A stretch of DNA of 24,618 nt from a virus. The stretch spans positions 1 through 24,618 of IMG/VR virus record IMGVR_UViG_3300008952_000285. The stretch is one strand, 5' to 3'. Below the pieces are notes generated by a model, which saw nothing but the letters and a program-made list of their open reading frames with translations, had not been told where the DNA came from and ran no database searches. Shown here one piece after another: positions 12,501 to 19,606 of the stretch. Position 1 is the stretch's first letter. Each line of letters begins with the position of its first letter. Both the position numbers and the translations under genes were made by a program.

Positions 12501-15431
12501 TTGATTTATTGTTCCACCAAATCTTTTTGTTTTATCTAAATTTCTATAATTATTTGAACCAAAAGAACTACCTGTTCTTCCAGGTTGTTTTTCTATTACA
12601 TCTACAAAATGATTAAACAATTCTGAGTACTGAATATATTTTACTTCACTGTTATTTGAATTGTTTTTTATTGAATTAGCAACATCATATGACCATTCGT
12701 CTGTTGAGCTAGTATCTGTAGTAAAAAATTTAATATCAATTATATCGCCTATTGCTAATATATCTTCGTTAGTCGATATTGCTTGGGCATAAGATGAATT
12801 ACCTGTTTTATAAGGTATTACAACATTCTGCCCATTAAACGTATACTGAACATTCCTTAATAATTTAGTACCATTATGGAATACTTCAGGCCACCCTTGT
12901 TCCAAAACTTGATCTATAATTATAATTTTACCTGTTGAACTATTAGGAGCAGTATAATATAAAATACTATTTGTTTCTGCGGCATCAACCGCAAATGTTG
13001 TTTTTGTACCTGATGTACTAATACTAGAGGTAAAGGCCGATCCTGTTTTATCTTGAAATGCCAATGAAGTTATACCATTTGTTACATCAAATGTATATGT
13101 TTTCCCTCGTGCCAAATATAATGTAGGATTAATACCTGTTAATTTTTCATAACCGTATGCAGAATCTAAATGAAAATTCCATCCGGTTGTATTTGCCTTG
13201 AGCCAAAAATCTCTTTCAGGTTCATAATTTGTTGTGCCCAAATCTACACTTAGGTCTGCCGTTGCAGATGTAACTTCTTGGGTTACAGTAATCGGAGTTC
13301 TTACTTGTTTATAACTCTGATGCCAGCAATTGTCGTAATAATGTTTTCCGTCATTGGCATCATATTTTTGTAAATAATACAAACCTTTTATATCTACACC
13401 TGTAGTAAATGTATTGTATTGATATGTTGTTTGAACAACAGAATTATTAAAAATTAAATTACTTGTATTTGTTGTATTTGAATACGACAAAGGAAATTTT
13501 AAATAATCATCATTTTTGCGAGTAGGCGAAGTTGTATCTTCTAGATATTCAAATACTGTTGATCCTGTAAAATCTGTTTCTTTATAATGAGATAATGGTT
13601 CATGTTTAGCATTGTATAATTCATATAACGGATGTTTATTTGGTATTTCTTTTTCTTGAGTTGCAGACCATGTATCTAATTTTGCATTGTAATAATAATC
13701 TATTCCTCTAACTAATGAAGAAGAAGCAGTTTGCCATTTTGTTGCATCTTCTCCTGGTGTTACACCTTTATTAATATTAACTAATGAACTAAAATACAAG
13801 TCTTTATATTTTACAATATCGCCAATAGAATAAGATTTATTCCAATCATATAATGTAGGACCATTCATGATAGTAACTATATCACCATGATTTGGTACTG
13901 CGGTCGACCGACCATTATCGTTTGTAATTGCGGTTAATGTATAACTATTACTGTCGACTGTACAAATTTGATTGTTTATATTTGTTGTTGCATTTATTAT
14001 TAATACTCTATCATCTCCTTGAACAGTATAACCATTATGAACTAAATTAGTTGCTAAACTTGTGTTAGGATCAGGTAAGGTTGAAATTACCATAGCAACC
14101 GGTTTTCTACTTTCAATGCCATGATTGTATAGACGTAAATCTTTCTCCCAACAAATAATAGGTCGTTGTGCATAATCACTATCGTCTAATATTTGACCTA
14201 ATGTTGTAGAACTAGATGGAGATGCTACGCTATCTCCTATTTTAAAAGTTGGTGCAACACCTATAAAAGTATTAACTGCCTTTACTGTATCAATATGGTA
14301 CCAATTATTTGTTCTAGACCAAATATTATTATCTCTTGAACCTCTTTCTATAGTTAGATATTCGTGTCTCCAATGAAGATCTGTGTTTTGTCCGTTTTTA
14401 AAAGGTACTACTTTTTGTCCGCCTACTACTAATAAATGAACACCTGCACTAGCACCGTAATTTGCACCAGTTGTTGCAGTTATGGTAGTGCTTACTTGTC
14501 CGTCGGTTTCGATACTACCCGAAGCAATAGCATGAGTTGGATTTCCGCCAGATGAATCATATATATTAAAAAATGGTTTATAAACGTATCCTTCACCTTG
14601 TGTAGTTATAGAAATTGTATCAATTTCATCATTTATATCTACAGTAACAGTACCAGCAGCATTTATCTGGCTTGCAATACCATGTGAATAAGGCGTTATA
14701 GATGTTAAATTTGATTCCCAAGCGGTAGTTGTTGCATTAAAGGTACTTTCTACAATTAATTTTATTTTAGACCCTACGCCAGTAACCAAGTAAACATTAT
14801 TATCATTGGAAAATGTAAGTCGCATACCATTTTCCAGTTTAATAGTTCTGTTACTATATTCTGATTGAGCCGATGATGTAAATTGTGCTAACCCTTCTAC
14901 ATCAGCAGCAGTTGTTCCATGAAGACCAAATATAGGTAATCCAAACGGCAACCATACGTAATTATTCCAATTAATAAACATATCAAAATCAATTGGAGGT
15001 CTCCAAGAATAATTAATATCAGCAAATAATTTATCTAAATTAGTAGTGTTTGAATCTAAAAAATTTAACTTATTAATTATATCACTATAGGTATACGCAG
15101 ATTCATATTCGCCTGTGTCTGTTCGCTGACTTACTATACCCGGTTCTAATTGATAACGATTATCTAATGTATTTTTACTAGGTAAATAAGAATCATCTAC
15201 TGATGATCTAATTTTTCCTGTCTTCTTTCCAATATATCCTGATTTATTTTCAGATACACCGCTTTCGATCATAGGATCTAAAGTTGCATTTAAAAATTTT
15301 TTATTTGTATCGCTTTGGAAATATTCAGGTAATAAGTCTGTTGAATATTTTTTTGATAAATTCCTATTAGTCGAACCCGGCGAAGTATTATTAACTTGCT
15401 CTGTTTTTGCTTTACTAGTAAAATCAACCAT
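3534..15431 (-). CDS. Giant baseplate-associated structural protein (gp7 position), 3965 aa
   Basis: A single uninterrupted frame of 3965 codons starts at an ATG with AGGAA five bases upstream, 11 bases after gp6. T4 has gp7 (about 1030 aa, the wedge protein that binds gp6, gp53 and gp8) in this position, so this is a positional and far larger counterpart; residue-level homology to gp7 is not claimed. The N-terminus (LLPEYFQSDTNKKFLN, then SGYIGKKTGK, YQLEPGIV and FDMFINWNNYVWLP by about 170) resembles large structural proteins of marine T4-like phages. Visible modules are a chitin-binding-like segment (about 524-567), two cupredoxin-like segments (about 743-840 and 1480-1600, the latter with CGNHSGMGG), more chitin-binding-like segments (about 2194-2364 and 3112-3160), a CATC...CKC cysteine group (about 2560-2585), nine GTS triplets (3060-3086), a YHSKI motif (about 3785) and an Ig-like segment near 3844-3920. 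It is probably a virion protein extending from the baseplate. Confidence 0.75.
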   Translation of the reverse strand: MVDFTSKAKTEQVNNTSPGSTNRNLSKKYSTDLLPEYFQSDTNKKFLNATLDPMIESGVSENKSGYIGKKTGKIRSSVDDSYLPSKNTLDNRYQLEPGIVSQRTDTGEYESAYTYSDIINKLNFLDSNTTNLDKLFADINYSWRPPIDFDMFINWNNYVWLPFGLPIFGLHGTTAADVEGLAQFTSSAQSEYSNRTIKLENGMRLTFSNDNNVYLVTGVGSKIKLIVESTFNATTTAWESNLTSITPYSHGIASQINAAGTVTVDINDEIDTISITTQGEGYVYKPFFNIYDSSGGNPTHAIASGSIETDGQVSTTITATTGANYGASAGVHLLVVGGQKVVPFKNGQNTDLHWRHEYLTIERGSRDNNIWSRTNNWYHIDTVKAVNTFIGVAPTFKIGDSVASPSSSTTLGQILDDSDYAQRPIICWEKDLRLYNHGIESRKPVAMVISTLPDPNTSLATNLVHNGYTVQGDDRVLIINATTNINNQICTVDSNSYTLTAITNDNGRSTAVPNHGDIVTIMNGPTLYDWNKSYSIGDIVKYKDLYFSSLVNINKGVTPGEDATKWQTASSSLVRGIDYYYNAKLDTWSATQEKEIPNKHPLYELYNAKHEPLSHYKETDFTGSTVFEYLEDTTSPTRKNDDYLKFPLSYSNTTNTSNLIFNNSVVQTTYQYNTFTTGVDIKGLYYLQKYDANDGKHYYDNCWHQSYKQVRTPITVTQEVTSATADLSVDLGTTNYEPERDFWLKANTTGWNFHLDSAYGYEKLTGINPTLYLARGKTYTFDVTNGITSLAFQDKTGSAFTSSISTSGTKTTFAVDAAETNSILYYTAPNSSTGKIIIIDQVLEQGWPEVFHNGTKLLRNVQYTFNGQNVVIPYKTGNSSYAQAISTNEDILAIGDIIDIKFFTTDTSSTDEWSYDVANSIKNNSNNSEVKYIQYSELFNHFVDVIEKQPGRTGSSFGSNNYRNLDKTKRFGGTINQQLSSLLKTGFTLSNEDYDVLLALEYVSDSYNVFKKKFVQKIEQLNKSMTSSPTISGLIDQALYDINLGKNNTFSFANSDMMYYFNLVEKTYNVSASTSNFNLPRNITRTNQYKNHVYVYTIDTNGVETYLTSDLYTLDTTSTTNKITLNSAVSSGKVVIKVSIDQGLSFIPPTLAKLGVVPCIKPTFYLDDTGSRQVVIIEGHDGSKTVSFNTTVDSNLTPSLTDVRDKALFELENRIYDHIQSLFKNKRKDLTYIPGKYRSTPYTKTEQNNFYDNYFNSYRVGKGITTLTNSSYDANNKFTHNYSSTQPEGIGYWRGIYRHYFDTDRPHTHPWEMLGFVEKPSWWDAGYGSPTTTTTNDNCWANLTRKADLESALQKGIISEPGQAEVQDINVARPGATFPVTGTGTAGGTDATVTLQDPDTWSLASPTANEARSNFKFGDGSPIETVWLRSSIFPYVENKFLYSANPGKYLEDNYDVLDKINDGPDASTTLKVTVASDGSQNRFYIDGVQQKTLKLEQGKTYIFDQSDSTNASSLTYTDNHPLYFTTIRDTEGSIYSQGTQQVWKIGSTDYTTFAGSGNYEQSFLSSNTGDRYTQLIIPKGTAISQLYYSCGNHSGMGGIIEIVDSKHELQKISEKTKKRHNTNELYIHNEVDTTNLTRRVLGIQQLIVDRLMFLGNEIYKDFARQIRQLNSKQMYKIQGYSNKNNISLLADSLQSELSDNFIPADNISLKLHKSSPYKKIVYSGVEIIKSSTGYTINGWHNDEPYFNVLPSIKVSGRAVTIGNTNLIRYVKYETIPVKVNYGTTFNNIQDVYWFLLEYEKYLESVGFVFNDVDSNNNIQNWNFAANQFVIWAESNWDVNTSVQLSPIGKSLTLILAHGYLKNNEDEYGSTYLDKDKKLLNLSEISVDRQYKEVNIKCKNDNKAIYCAILVVCDYEHLLILDNTTIFNDIVYSPLLSEEKLRLKIDYQKTSNWNGTFYAPGYIVRDDTIFENFDKSVSNVNYELFSETQHLTDLNLSGVARKNIGYEKKQFLRNMRLSDDVQFQFMKGLLHKKGTPESFNRLIRSTFLLESSVDIDLEEEWMFRLGEFGPLPTQQTQEFTLKQSDIKTNPQLIRFDPIFSGQARDIDYDAAISMLKGDSRWLEEPANDPPITFTQGSLDRDLSNFEEIETDEKNLPNAGYLKLDEVTYTMFNKKDLPKLYDTYKDVKDQGALSSIYNLTQTDGWRDNRSYAVGSFVRHKGQRWTNSAITSAKQSFRGINNALKTTYYSSTVFTAYDNSITYGINAYVSHTDSGTTTNYRSIASSFSNVTPGTESGATKWVAVGVAGSSYNDFPTWNANFAYDGQDNSSTNPDYVIYEGAEYKAITTANNLNQNPSTQTGFWTKTGDLYVAGLHIDKCVFSYDNTTKLTAATDPFATSNLGVEVRIGDFNTTYYPMQYRDSANTKVDGLGEYTYAFTFGPTSVPYSKLPADNDFIYISAFQYRASSNDPNPWTAVSENGLFTAWFANDENTQSWDVVGLHDKNLDVELVCPGYDTGNEALVKLNQSHSLSIGDYVLIVGAENNPGLNGIHKVTGFPSGSDCATCGSRSDKQFYIDQYIAVNELYCKCFVFRSHRFLGTDDLYNAITDSKYAWNEGWVAYADSYYRVQSLILKYQSDTTTTGGQYLSSEIEQTAYTLSYSVSSADDISVYIGTSKTILPASTGGNVAWSVSGTTITFTPANISQWIIGQPLEIVFKNTSGLGFGVYSYNLSNTDWDVVRQQQTKTASDQISNVLIYDYIDNKELGKAEVWDPFKGIIPGVAEAEIDSSTRYDQALYSDSTEETKEVVDERYWDKEKVGETWWDLSTVRYLDYEQKLDLDYSFKNWGAKFPESSIDIYEWTKSIVTPDEWSTLVNGEFVIDGEVASGEAYYKIIDDQIYYYWSQDTEYNPYTGTEVTYYYFWVKNKRTVPKTKPYRRFSTLEITQYIDDPTESGIFWASPAGTSSLISGNLEKILNKNSIVQINFTNSVGQTHKEWLTLRENDSSVVPRLLANRMHESILGFDQTKTTLGLVGQETSVNNSINTISYDWSGDLEYPANSVVSYGTSGTSGTSGTSGTSGTSGTSGTSGTSGGNLQNNAIAIELESAKLMLSLPTIADYASGTTYAKDDVVNDATNKIQYISLADNNTGHVLTSTSHWSRHYPEIRISPIANNLTFGAVVTIDPPVGNTLGLPLADVTAYAFPNIVNGTIDSITIVRGGSGYTSKPNVYISYPETSTGTRATVIDADVTLSNGSITAITMNTARKGSGYLQSHAKIENEVVELNYYDRYATERFLSDTNYLQNSDFNANATTYWSTQLGALVVTSTSGEVLNGAYSGKFTILSGTQVGYVGQKIDISLPAYAGITAGVKHLIKIKFRSSSTWSGAGSASLSYGHASSSQTNFSGFTVETSDTIAITSVAANELYGLQLEVVAQSDQYQAVFLKIDLQSSPSSDVIIFVDDIEFTNVSTGDRLLVTRGVNHPVTTNASTIVAHDQFASFNEIGNFSRQPWTQLLAGTYEYLNDNTISYEAPNRVPDLRLNELFRYGSQIRPYKQSLIKDRLKAIRIVVQKVNELLIKINLSDSQLNWRKRLGGTFNKGNSTYTPQDYWVYADWFDPNYTINSSTVTQQTVNTRNELYDVNTSLYTTVRVDDDDGAGDWAFYQWVSNQWLKIGKQNGTIQIKETLYNITDEDGGWDAVEWDITGWDKNYNNEFLNILDALRLDVFVGPYQSYYKEFFFAMIRYIYSEQENIDWIAKSSVLQLTRSTPLNLTPKTFDVGSEDDILEFLNDTKPYHSKIETIADARTITEESKTTATEVLDIRVQTNTTGNTADADSRAFRIFITDAGTRKYEGIIDANKTTLNGAITATATSIEVANGGAANLTGTSGTIVIGSERITFTGVSTDTLTGCTRGVDGTTPKAHLNGASVVEAGTAMNLTLATDPLSYPAFNPSANTTIAGTSPIQGLTVTQGTI
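6174..6254 (-). repeat. (GTS)9 coding microsatellite, 18-bp unit
   Basis: Three perfect tandem copies of the 18-base unit gttccacttgtcccagat (plus-strand reading, 6187-6240) are flanked by degenerate copies. In the giant protein they encode nine Gly-Thr-Ser triplets followed by Gly-Gly. The 18-base period encodes two triplets with alternating codons, so slipped-strand changes would add or remove six residues in frame. It is probably a flexible linker between modules. Confidence 0.9.
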
Positions 15432-15442
15432 TTAATTTCCTA

Positions 15443-18400
15443 TCAGTAGTATCCTGAACCACCATCGGATGAACCACTACTAGATGTAGATGTTGTTACA
15501 CCCGTGATCGATGTAGTACCTGTTACAGTATCTAATGTACCACCTGCAATTCTAATATTAGATTCAGTATAAGATGAAACTATATCTATATCAGATACTT
15601 TTGCTGCACTTATAAAAATCTCATGTTCGTTTGGTGTTACCTGAAACATATTACCAAATCTAGAACCACCATCTTTAGGTACTATAACAATAGATGAAAT
15701 AATACCTATCATCTTTCGATGAACATAACCTGCTAATTCTGTAAAATAAAATGTTTCCCCAAATGCCCAGTTAGCAGGATCAAAATATTCATCTATATAA
15801 CCTACAATTAATGATTTTATTTCGTTATCTGTATATGATGTAGTAGAATTTTTAACTACTTTAAATTTTGCCTGCAATGCATAATCTGCTTCCGCTCCAA
15901 ATAATATTTTCATTTCACATGGTTTATAAATGATTGTATCCGATGAAGTTTTTGAACTTTCAATTGATGTAAACATATTTTTTAAATCTTCAGTTGTATG
16001 AGGTAAAGGTTTAAAATCTATACGCCTATCATTTTTTAACCAATTTGAAAAAGCAGTATAATATGTATTTGTTAAAACATATGTATCAATTATATTTGTA
16101 ACTGCCGGATCTATTCTTGCCTCTTCACTTGCAGCATGAGTCCATTTAAAATTAAGATTTGATCTTCCTGTATAACTTTTATATGTTAATTTCCTAATAT
16201 GCTCCCAATATGTAACATTAGTTGGTAAACTTCCTAAGTTATTGTTCGTTAATGATTTATATTCAGATCCTTCGTATTCTACTTTATCATTTAACGAATA
16301 TACTTGTGACGAAGACCAACTTATAACTGTATTGGGAGTAGCAGGTGTCCAATATGTAGTATTAGTCGGAACATTACCTGTTGTTGATGCTAATGCTTTA
16401 TAATAGTTTCCGTTATATATTACAACATCATTAATGCTATATGTAGCTACTCCATTATATTCTAATGCCAAAGGAGGAGGTTCTGCCATTAATGTTTTAT
16501 ACGTATAATTACCATCTTGAACATCTGTTATAAAAATAGTATTTGATCCTACAATAGAATCAAATGCAAAAGGATCATCAATTACTAAATCTTTATTATC
16601 GTCGGCAAATTTAAGTAACACTCTTCTAGGATCTGTATATCCGTCGTCGTATGTGTAATATCCTGATATATCAAACTTATAATCATTAGTAAACAATGTA
16701 GAACCCGTTCCGCCACCAACGGTTGTTAATGGTACGGAATTTAATTTTAGAATGCTAATAGCATCTATAACAGATTTTTTTGATAATTTACTTACTTTAT
16801 TTTCTAATCGTTGATTATAAAATCTTACATTATTAACTGAACCAAAATTAAATTTAACTGCCCTTGCTAAAAATACCCATTGATTTGCTTCTTTTTCTAT
16901 TCGTAACATCCAACTATGATCTCCATTGCTGCCCGTACCAGCAGAACTAAGATCAAATGCAGCATCTCTAGAAGCACCCAAATTTGCAACAGGCACTACA
17001 GTCCATGCCATTGTTGTATGATTGTAATACAAACCAAATGAATTATTTGCATCTAATTGTGTAGCTATATTTGTTCTTTCAGTTGATGTAAATTTTTTAT
17101 TAAATGCAGGTGCTATTCTTTTAATTCTATAACCAGAAGGAATATTTCTAGATAATTGTACCGCTCCTAAACCTTCTGCAGTTTTACCTGTATATGTTAG
17201 TGTAGTGTCTGTTACTCCCCTACCATCTCCTGAAACACTAACTATGCTTGCCCATTCAGTTTTTGACGAAGCAGTATAATTGTTAGTGCCATCAGTATCA
17301 GGTTGTACAAATTCAATATTAGCTCCAGGAACTAAATATTTTCCGATCAGATCAATTGTGTATGTTCCTAATCCTGCCGTTGTTGCATCGTCTTGAAAAT
17401 ATCCTGTCGACATTTTATTTGAACCAGTTACTCGTGTCCATGTCCATATGTCACTAGTTGCTGATTGCAAATAATTAATTGGATATGTAGGTCCAGAAAT
17501 ATAATCACCTGAATATTTTTGATAATAAAAATTTTCAACTTCTTTTTCGTTCAAATATGATTCTATGTATTGTTCTATTATAGATGATGAAGTTAATGTT
17601 GAATCAGAAGATAAAGTAGATCGTAATAAAGAATCTTCTAAATAAATGTACCCATCGTCTCCAAATATAGTTAAATCTTTATATGTTCCTGTTGGATCAT
17701 TAATATCAACATAACGTGTATGTCCACTATGTATTCTATTTGTACTCTTTATCTTTTTAATATTTGTAGAAGCTTGCAATGGATATACTGCATAATCTTC
17801 GGCAGTTACCATTCTATCCTGAGTAGCATATACTTGTGGTGCATTTGTTTGTATAGATGTTAATGTCTCTGTTTCTGTACTATTTTGAACTGCTTCTTGT
17901 AAATCTAAAACTACAGTTAAGTCGTATAATTGATTGTCGTTTCTACTAAAATAAGGAATAACAATGTTTATGTTTTGCATGTCTTCTGGTCTAATAATAT
18001 ACGATTCATTATTTCCTGTTCTGTACCAAGTTCTGATAACATCTTTAGGAGCATTACCAAATCTTCCATCTGCAAACTTAATAGATATTTGATCGTCATT
18101 TCTTGTAACAACTTCAAATATATTTCTTAAACTATTATCAATAGAATTAAAAATAACATTTGAACCTGTAACAACCGGTACTTTAGTCCAACTAACAGAC
18201 ACCGAACCTGATTGAGCAACACTTTGAACCCACACATCATCATTTACTATATTATCTACATTAATATCTATTACCTGATTTTCAATCGGTGATGTAATTA
18301 ATACATCTTTAAATGCCAAAGTACCCTGTTTGAAGTAAAAAAAGAAACCTGTATTGTCACTAGCATTACCTTTACCGTCATTTAAATAAATGCAGTTAAA

Positions 18401-19096
18401 AGATGCATTAGGATCGGGATAAGGTTCATAATACCCTGCTGCATTTAAATTAACATTACAAATTTCAAAGCCAGTCGATATACCATTAACATTGGCATTG
18501 AACAGATAAACAACATCTTGTCCTGTCAATGAATTTAAAGTATAAATTTCTGTTTTAATACCATCATGCGTACCTGAATTATACGGAGTACCGAATTGAT
18601 TTGTAGCTGTCAGTACAGAATTTACAATTAAAAGAAATTGTTCGTATGCATTTGCATTAGTAGCATCATTCCACACTACTTCTACGTTAGAAAGATTATT
18701 GCCGTCTGAATCTATTAATATTTCTGTGGTTTTTACTGATTTTACTTTAATTACCCCTTTTGAATTTAATGATCGTTTTGGATTATATCCTAAAAATCTA
18801 GCCAACCGTAACACTGATTCTCTAGAAGTAGCAGTTTCTATAAAATTTTCACGAGAAGAAAAGTCAATTCTAAATGCTAGGCTATGTCCTAGATATGCAA
18901 TAAGATCTATTAAACTTACAAATTCTGAAGATTGAATCCAATCATTATAATCTTCTGGATAATTTAATCTAATGTAATCGACCATTGCCGATTTAATAGT
19001 ATCAAAGTCGTATGCTTTAAAATTTGCTTGGGCAAACGATTGATATACCGCAGTATAATCTTCTGCAGCAAATAATACATCTTGTCGTGTAGCCAT
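15443..19096 (-). CDS. 6: Baseplate wedge protein gp6-like (Baseplate_J family), 1217 aa
   Basis: This corresponds to T4 gp6, which forms the inner baseplate ring and wedge backbone with gp25 and gp53. The first 110 residues have the gp6 signature (FKAYDFDTIKSAMVDYIRLN, WIQSSEFVSLIDLIAYLGHS, ENFIETATSRESVLRLARFLGY). The central part has APQVYATQDRMVTAEDY (about 415-430) and a Baseplate_J-like core. About 1052-1178 holds the conserved C-terminal domain (YFDPANWAFGETFYFTELAGY, then FQVTPNEHEIFISAAKV). T4 gp6 is 660 aa, so this one is almost double. Part of the extra length is a pair of chitin-binding-like segments at about 882-970. The tail is Ser/Thr/Gly rich and ends GSGYY. The start has AGGAA 7 bases upstream and lies 10 bases after gp25, so the two are co-transcribed. 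Family assignment is firm; the function of the inserted segments is unknown. Confidence 0.92.
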   Translation of the reverse strand: MATRQDVLFAAEDYTAVYQSFAQANFKAYDFDTIKSAMVDYIRLNYPEDYNDWIQSSEFVSLIDLIAYLGHSLAFRIDFSSRENFIETATSRESVLRLARFLGYNPKRSLNSKGVIKVKSVKTTEILIDSDGNNLSNVEVVWNDATNANAYEQFLLIVNSVLTATNQFGTPYNSGTHDGIKTEIYTLNSLTGQDVVYLFNANVNGISTGFEICNVNLNAAGYYEPYPDPNASFNCIYLNDGKGNASDNTGFFFYFKQGTLAFKDVLITSPIENQVIDINVDNIVNDDVWVQSVAQSGSVSVSWTKVPVVTGSNVIFNSIDNSLRNIFEVVTRNDDQISIKFADGRFGNAPKDVIRTWYRTGNNESYIIRPEDMQNINIVIPYFSRNDNQLYDLTVVLDLQEAVQNSTETETLTSIQTNAPQVYATQDRMVTAEDYAVYPLQASTNIKKIKSTNRIHSGHTRYVDINDPTGTYKDLTIFGDDGYIYLEDSLLRSTLSSDSTLTSSSIIEQYIESYLNEKEVENFYYQKYSGDYISGPTYPINYLQSATSDIWTWTRVTGSNKMSTGYFQDDATTAGLGTYTIDLIGKYLVPGANIEFVQPDTDGTNNYTASSKTEWASIVSVSGDGRGVTDTTLTYTGKTAEGLGAVQLSRNIPSGYRIKRIAPAFNKKFTSTERTNIATQLDANNSFGLYYNHTTMAWTVVPVANLGASRDAAFDLSSAGTGSNGDHSWMLRIEKEANQWVFLARAVKFNFGSVNNVRFYNQRLENKVSKLSKKSVIDAISILKLNSVPLTTVGGGTGSTLFTNDYKFDISGYYTYDDGYTDPRRVLLKFADDNKDLVIDDPFAFDSIVGSNTIFITDVQDGNYTYKTLMAEPPPLALEYNGVATYSINDVVIYNGNYYKALASTTGNVPTNTTYWTPATPNTVISWSSSQVYSLNDKVEYEGSEYKSLTNNNLGSLPTNVTYWEHIRKLTYKSYTGRSNLNFKWTHAASEEARIDPAVTNIIDTYVLTNTYYTAFSNWLKNDRRIDFKPLPHTTEDLKNMFTSIESSKTSSDTIIYKPCEMKILFGAEADYALQAKFKVVKNSTTSYTDNEIKSLIVGYIDEYFDPANWAFGETFYFTELAGYVHRKMIGIISSIVIVPKDGGSRFGNMFQVTPNEHEIFISAAKVSDIDIVSSYTESNIRIAGGTLDTVTGTTSITGVTTSTSSSGSSDGGSGYY

Positions 19097-19106
19097 TTAG
19101 TTATTC

Positions 19107-19478
19107 CTATTTTGCTTCAGATAAATTTCGATCAAAATTAATAGATAAAATATCTTCTTGATCAGTTGGTGTATATTTTAATCGCATCTGAATGCTAATT
19201 GCATTTTGGTTACTGTAAGTAACCACTTCTCGTAAATTCCATCTAGGATCTTGTGATACAATATCTATACAATCTTCTTTAATTGCGTCTTCTACTGTAT
19301 CGTCATATGGCTCAAATAATAAATCCCAAATCAAAGAACCATACGAAGGATCCATTAATCTTTCGCCTTTTTTAGTGTTAAAATGATTTGTTAAATCTTG
19401 TTTAGCAAGGTCCATATCTTTTAATTTTCTAACTGAAGTTTTAGAAGAATAGCCTTTAAATAAAACTTTTGTTGCCAT
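19107..19478 (-). CDS. 25: Baseplate wedge protein gp25-like (GPW/gp25 family), 123 aa
   Basis: This is a GPW/gp25-family protein, the lysozyme-related wedge subunit that joins gp6 and gp53 at the inner baseplate and helps begin sheath assembly. The family hallmark is KGERLMDPSYGSLIWDLLFEP at residues 38-58, followed by VEDAIKEDCIDIVSQDPRW. The length (123 aa) fits T4 gp25 (132 aa). It is the first gene of the leftward structural operon: GGAA lies 5 bases before the ATG and a CTAAATA late promoter box lies 18 bases upstream. The gp25-gp6 order is the same as in T4-like phages, and together the two genes are the strongest evidence that the window is from a myovirus. Confidence 0.95.
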   Translation of the reverse strand: MATKVLFKGYSSKTSVRKLKDMDLAKQDLTNHFNTKKGERLMDPSYGSLIWDLLFEPYDDTVEDAIKEDCIDIVSQDPRWNLREVVTYSNQNAISIQMRLKYTPTDQEDILSINFDRNLSEAK

Positions 19479-19496
19479 AATTATTCCAACTTATTA

Positions 19497-19503
19497 TATT
19501 TAG
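19497..19503 (-). promoter_or_regulatory. T4-like late promoter box CTAAATA ahead of gp25
   Basis: The minus strand reads CTAAATATAATAAG just before gp25. CTAAATA is the late promoter core described for T4-like cyanophages. It lies 18 bases before the gp25 ATG, so the leader would be very short but would still include the GGAA ribosome site. This is the only clear promoter candidate for the whole structural operon in the divergent region. No good sigma70 -35/-10 pair was seen on this strand. Confidence 0.6.
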
Positions 19504-19528
19504 TAAAAAATAAACCAAGTATTTAATA

Positions 19529-19565
19529 TTTTTGGTTGACATTTGATCTTAAGAGTGTATAATAC
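19529..19565 (+). promoter_or_regulatory. Sigma70-like promoter P1 (TTGACA-16-TATAAT)
   Basis: A perfect -35 hexamer TTGACA (19536-19541) and a perfect -10 TATAAT (19558-19563) are separated by 16 bases. Transcription would start near 19570, leaving a leader of about 35-40 bases before the 201-aa gene. The -35 is embedded in TTTTTGGTTGACA and the -10 in TATAATAC; both strings recur at P2 (23897-23933). A GTTAA-5-TTAAC inverted repeat (19574-19588) sits just after the expected start. A promoter this close to consensus suggests early or constitutive transcription by host RNA polymerase. Confidence 0.85.
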
Positions 19566-19596
19566 TTGTATAGGTTAAATTAGTTAACACTTGCTT

Positions 19597-19601
19597 AGGA
19601 G
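19597..19601 (+). promoter_or_regulatory. Ribosome binding site AGGAG of the 201-aa gene
   Basis: AGGAG ends five bases before the ATG at 19607. It fixes that start and is among the strongest Shine-Dalgarno sites in the window. Confidence 0.8.
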
Positions 19602-19606
19602 CAAAT

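Noticed and set aside
3534-15431. Giant protein as a tape measure
   Set aside because: It lacks long helical or membrane stretches, follows gp6, and is built of beta-rich, Gly/Ser/Thr/Asn-rich modules.
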